From Sediminibacterium ginsengisoli (GTDB lineage Bacteria > Bacteroidota > Bacteroidia > Chitinophagales > Chitinophagaceae), in contig CALPLN020000095.1 in assembly GCA_943324415.2 (NCBI GenBank), positions 1-7,066 on the forward strand: DNA of 7,066 bases. The letters run 5' to 3'. The notes under the pieces were generated by a model that worked only from the letters and a program-made list of their open reading frames with translations, made no database searches and was not told the origin of the DNA. The translations under genes were made by a program, and so were the position numbers. Below are positions 6,197-7,066 of the stretch, one piece after another; position 1 is the first letter of the stretch, and every line of letters starts with the position of its first letter.

Positions 6197-6958
6197 TTAA
6201 GGATTGTGCATTTTAAATGTCAGATCTGCAAAGTCTTGATAGGTCAAGTTCTCAGCTCTCTTAGTAAATAGAGGATCTTGTAATTGCTCAGTCGTAAAAT
6301 AAGGCTTCAGTGGATTTCTCAACATTTTACGTCTTTGGCCAAATGCCATTTTTACAATATGATAGAAACTTTTTATGGAACTAAATTCAGGGAATTCTTT
6401 TTTACGTTTTAAACGAATGACCCCACTCATGACATTAGGTGGTGGTGTAAAAGCAGAAGGGGGTACATCAAACAAATATTCTACATCATAAAATGCTTGC
6501 GTTAACACACTTAAAATCCCATATGCTTTTGAATGTGGCTTCGCTGCAATTCTTTCTGCAACTTCTTTTTGAAACATACCAATCATCACTGGAACTTGCT
6601 CTTTCCAATCCAATACCCTAAACACAATTTGAGTAGAAATATTATATGGAAAATTACCGACTAGTGTAAATTGTCCTTCAAATGGAATCGGAGTCTCTAA
6701 AAAATCTTCGTTGATTAACTTCCCTTCCAACTGAGGATAGGTATGTAAAAGATAAGCAACTTTTTCACGATCCAATTCCACCGCCTTAAATGATTTTAAA
6801 GGCAGATCTAAGATATGTTGGGTTAAAGCTCCTGCTCCTGGCCCCACTTCCACTAACTGGTCGATCGGCTCCTCCGCTAAAGCAGCTTTAATTTGTAAAC
6901 AAATATTGACATCATTTAGAAAGTGTTGACCCAATGACTTTTTAAGGGTGTATTGCAT
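6197..6958 (-). CDS. rsmA: 16S rRNA (adenine(1518)-N(6)/adenine(1519)-N(6))-dimethyltransferase RsmA (KsgA)
   Basis: SAM-dependent methyltransferase that dimethylates two adjacent adenines in the 3' terminal hairpin of 16S rRNA during late 30S assembly; its loss classically gives kasugamycin resistance. The N-terminal KKSLGQHFLND (6-16) is the family hallmark. SAM-binding motif I is VEVGPGAGALT (36-46), the acidic E61 and D63 lie in AVELDRE, and the catalytic motif IV is NFPY (102-105). The C-terminal helical domain contains PPSAFTPPPNVMSGVIRL (166-183) and FGQRRKMLRNPL (206-217). At 253 residues it is near the normal length. The ATG at 6958 gives the expected short lead into the SLGQHF motif and is preceded almost directly by a perfect -7 box. 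It heads a two-gene unit with the dehydrogenase and is divergent from pdxA. Confidence 0.97.
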   Translation of the reverse strand: MQYTLKKSLGQHFLNDVNICLQIKAALAEEPIDQLVEVGPGAGALTQHILDLPLKSFKAVELDREKVAYLLHTYPQLEGKLINEDFLETPIPFEGQFTLVGNFPYNISTQIVFRVLDWKEQVPVMIGMFQKEVAERIAAKPHSKAYGILSVLTQAFYDVEYLFDVPPSAFTPPPNVMSGVIRLKRKKEFPEFSSIKSFYHIVKMAFGQRRKMLRNPLKPYFTTEQLQDPLFTKRAENLTYQDFADLTFKMHNP

Positions 6959-6962
6959 GAAG

Positions 6963-6970
6963 CAAAGTTA
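6963..6970 (-). promoter_or_regulatory. Candidate -7 promoter element for rsmA
   Basis: TAACTTTG on the minus strand is a full match to the Bacteroidota -7 consensus TAnnTTTG. Only four bases (CTTC) separate it from the rsmA ATG, so the transcript would start at or within a base or two of the start codon, giving a leaderless or nearly leaderless mRNA. No convincing -33 TTTG is seen at the usual distance, which lowers confidence. Confidence 0.5.
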
Positions 6971-6982
6971 GGTTTTTGTGCG

Positions 6983-6990
6983 TACTTTTA
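6983..6990 (+). promoter_or_regulatory. Weak candidate -7 promoter element for pdxA
   Basis: TACTTTTA matches five of six fixed bases of TAnnTTTG and ends 18 bases before the pdxA ATG, which would leave a leader of roughly 12-15 bases. No -33 element is seen at proper spacing. Given the 50-base gap between divergent genes, a promoter must lie close by, but this exact site is tentative. Confidence 0.25.
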
Positions 6991-7008
6991 CACTCTAATC
7001 AACTGGAT

Positions 7009-7066
7009 ATGAACCAAGACATCAGAAAACCAATTATAGGCTTTACTTGCGGAGATTTAAACGGTA
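7009..7066 (+). CDS. pdxA: 4-hydroxythreonine-4-phosphate dehydrogenase PdxA, 3' end cut by the window edge
   Basis: Only the first 19 codons are inside the window: MNQDIRKPIIGFTCGDLNG. The pattern of a short polar lead, a hydrophobic strand (KPIIGFT) and then GDLNG fits the N-terminus of Bacteroidota PdxA proteins, where the segment continues as GDLNGIG; enterobacterial PdxA has the equivalent TPGEPAGIG. PdxA oxidises 4-phosphohydroxy-L-threonine in the DXP-dependent pathway to pyridoxal 5'-phosphate. The position next to rsmA supports the call, since pdxA and rsmA are also neighbours in Enterobacteria, although there they are co-directional. The frame is open to the right edge. The identity rests on a short peptide and context, so it is less certain than the full-length genes. 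Confidence 0.75.
   Translation, partial: MNQDIRKPIIGFTCGDLNG

Noticed and set aside
1..7066. Search for CRISPR arrays, tRNA or rRNA genes, insertion sequences, toxin-antitoxin or defence genes
   Set aside because: No spaced direct repeats, cloverleaf-like segments, transposase motifs or defence-type domains were found; nearly all of the window is explained by standard chromosomal genes.

Overview
The window reads as an ordinary chromosomal segment from a member of the Bacteroidota, most likely Chitinophagaceae-like. The basis is the AT-rich composition, the lack of clear Shine-Dalgarno sequences, several matches to the Bacteroidota -7 promoter element TAnnTTTG next to start codons, and the protein styles: a Bacteroidota-type flippase-like protein, a DUF3108 protein, and a greA-HIT gene pair. 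The genus cannot be fixed from the sequence alone. Nothing seen points to mobile DNA, phage, CRISPR or recent transfer. Coding density is very high, and no stretch of 300 bases lacks a gene.

Layout. Bases 2-1904 (+) hold the 3' part of a UMF1/Atg22-type MFS transporter whose end overlaps a metallo-beta-lactamase-fold hydrolase by 14 bases. Bases 1931-3671 (-) hold a two-gene unit: a multi-membrane-span flippase-like protein (LPG_synthase_TM family) followed by an exported DUF3108 protein. Bases 3719-4276 (+) hold ruvC, divergent from the flippase-like gene across 47 bases. Bases 4290-5179 (-) hold greA followed by a HIT-family hydrolase. Bases 5255-6958 (-) hold rsmA (ksgA) followed after 3 bases by a D-2-hydroxyacid dehydrogenase. 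At the right edge, bases 7009-7066 (+) hold the first 19 codons of pdxA, divergent from rsmA across 50 bases.

The genes are mostly housekeeping functions: Holliday junction resolution (RuvC), rescue of stalled transcription (GreA), 16S rRNA dimethylation (RsmA) and pyridoxal phosphate synthesis (PdxA). Two envelope or transport pairs have unknown substrates. No novel multi-gene system is evident. The items most worth a second look are regulatory: a stem-loop with a T-run lying between a consensus-like promoter and the greA start codon (resembling in layout the E. coli greA leader terminator that yields GraL RNA), -7 boxes so close to the rsmA and ruvC start codons that these mRNAs may be leaderless, and a 7-bp perfect inverted repeat over the ruvC promoter.
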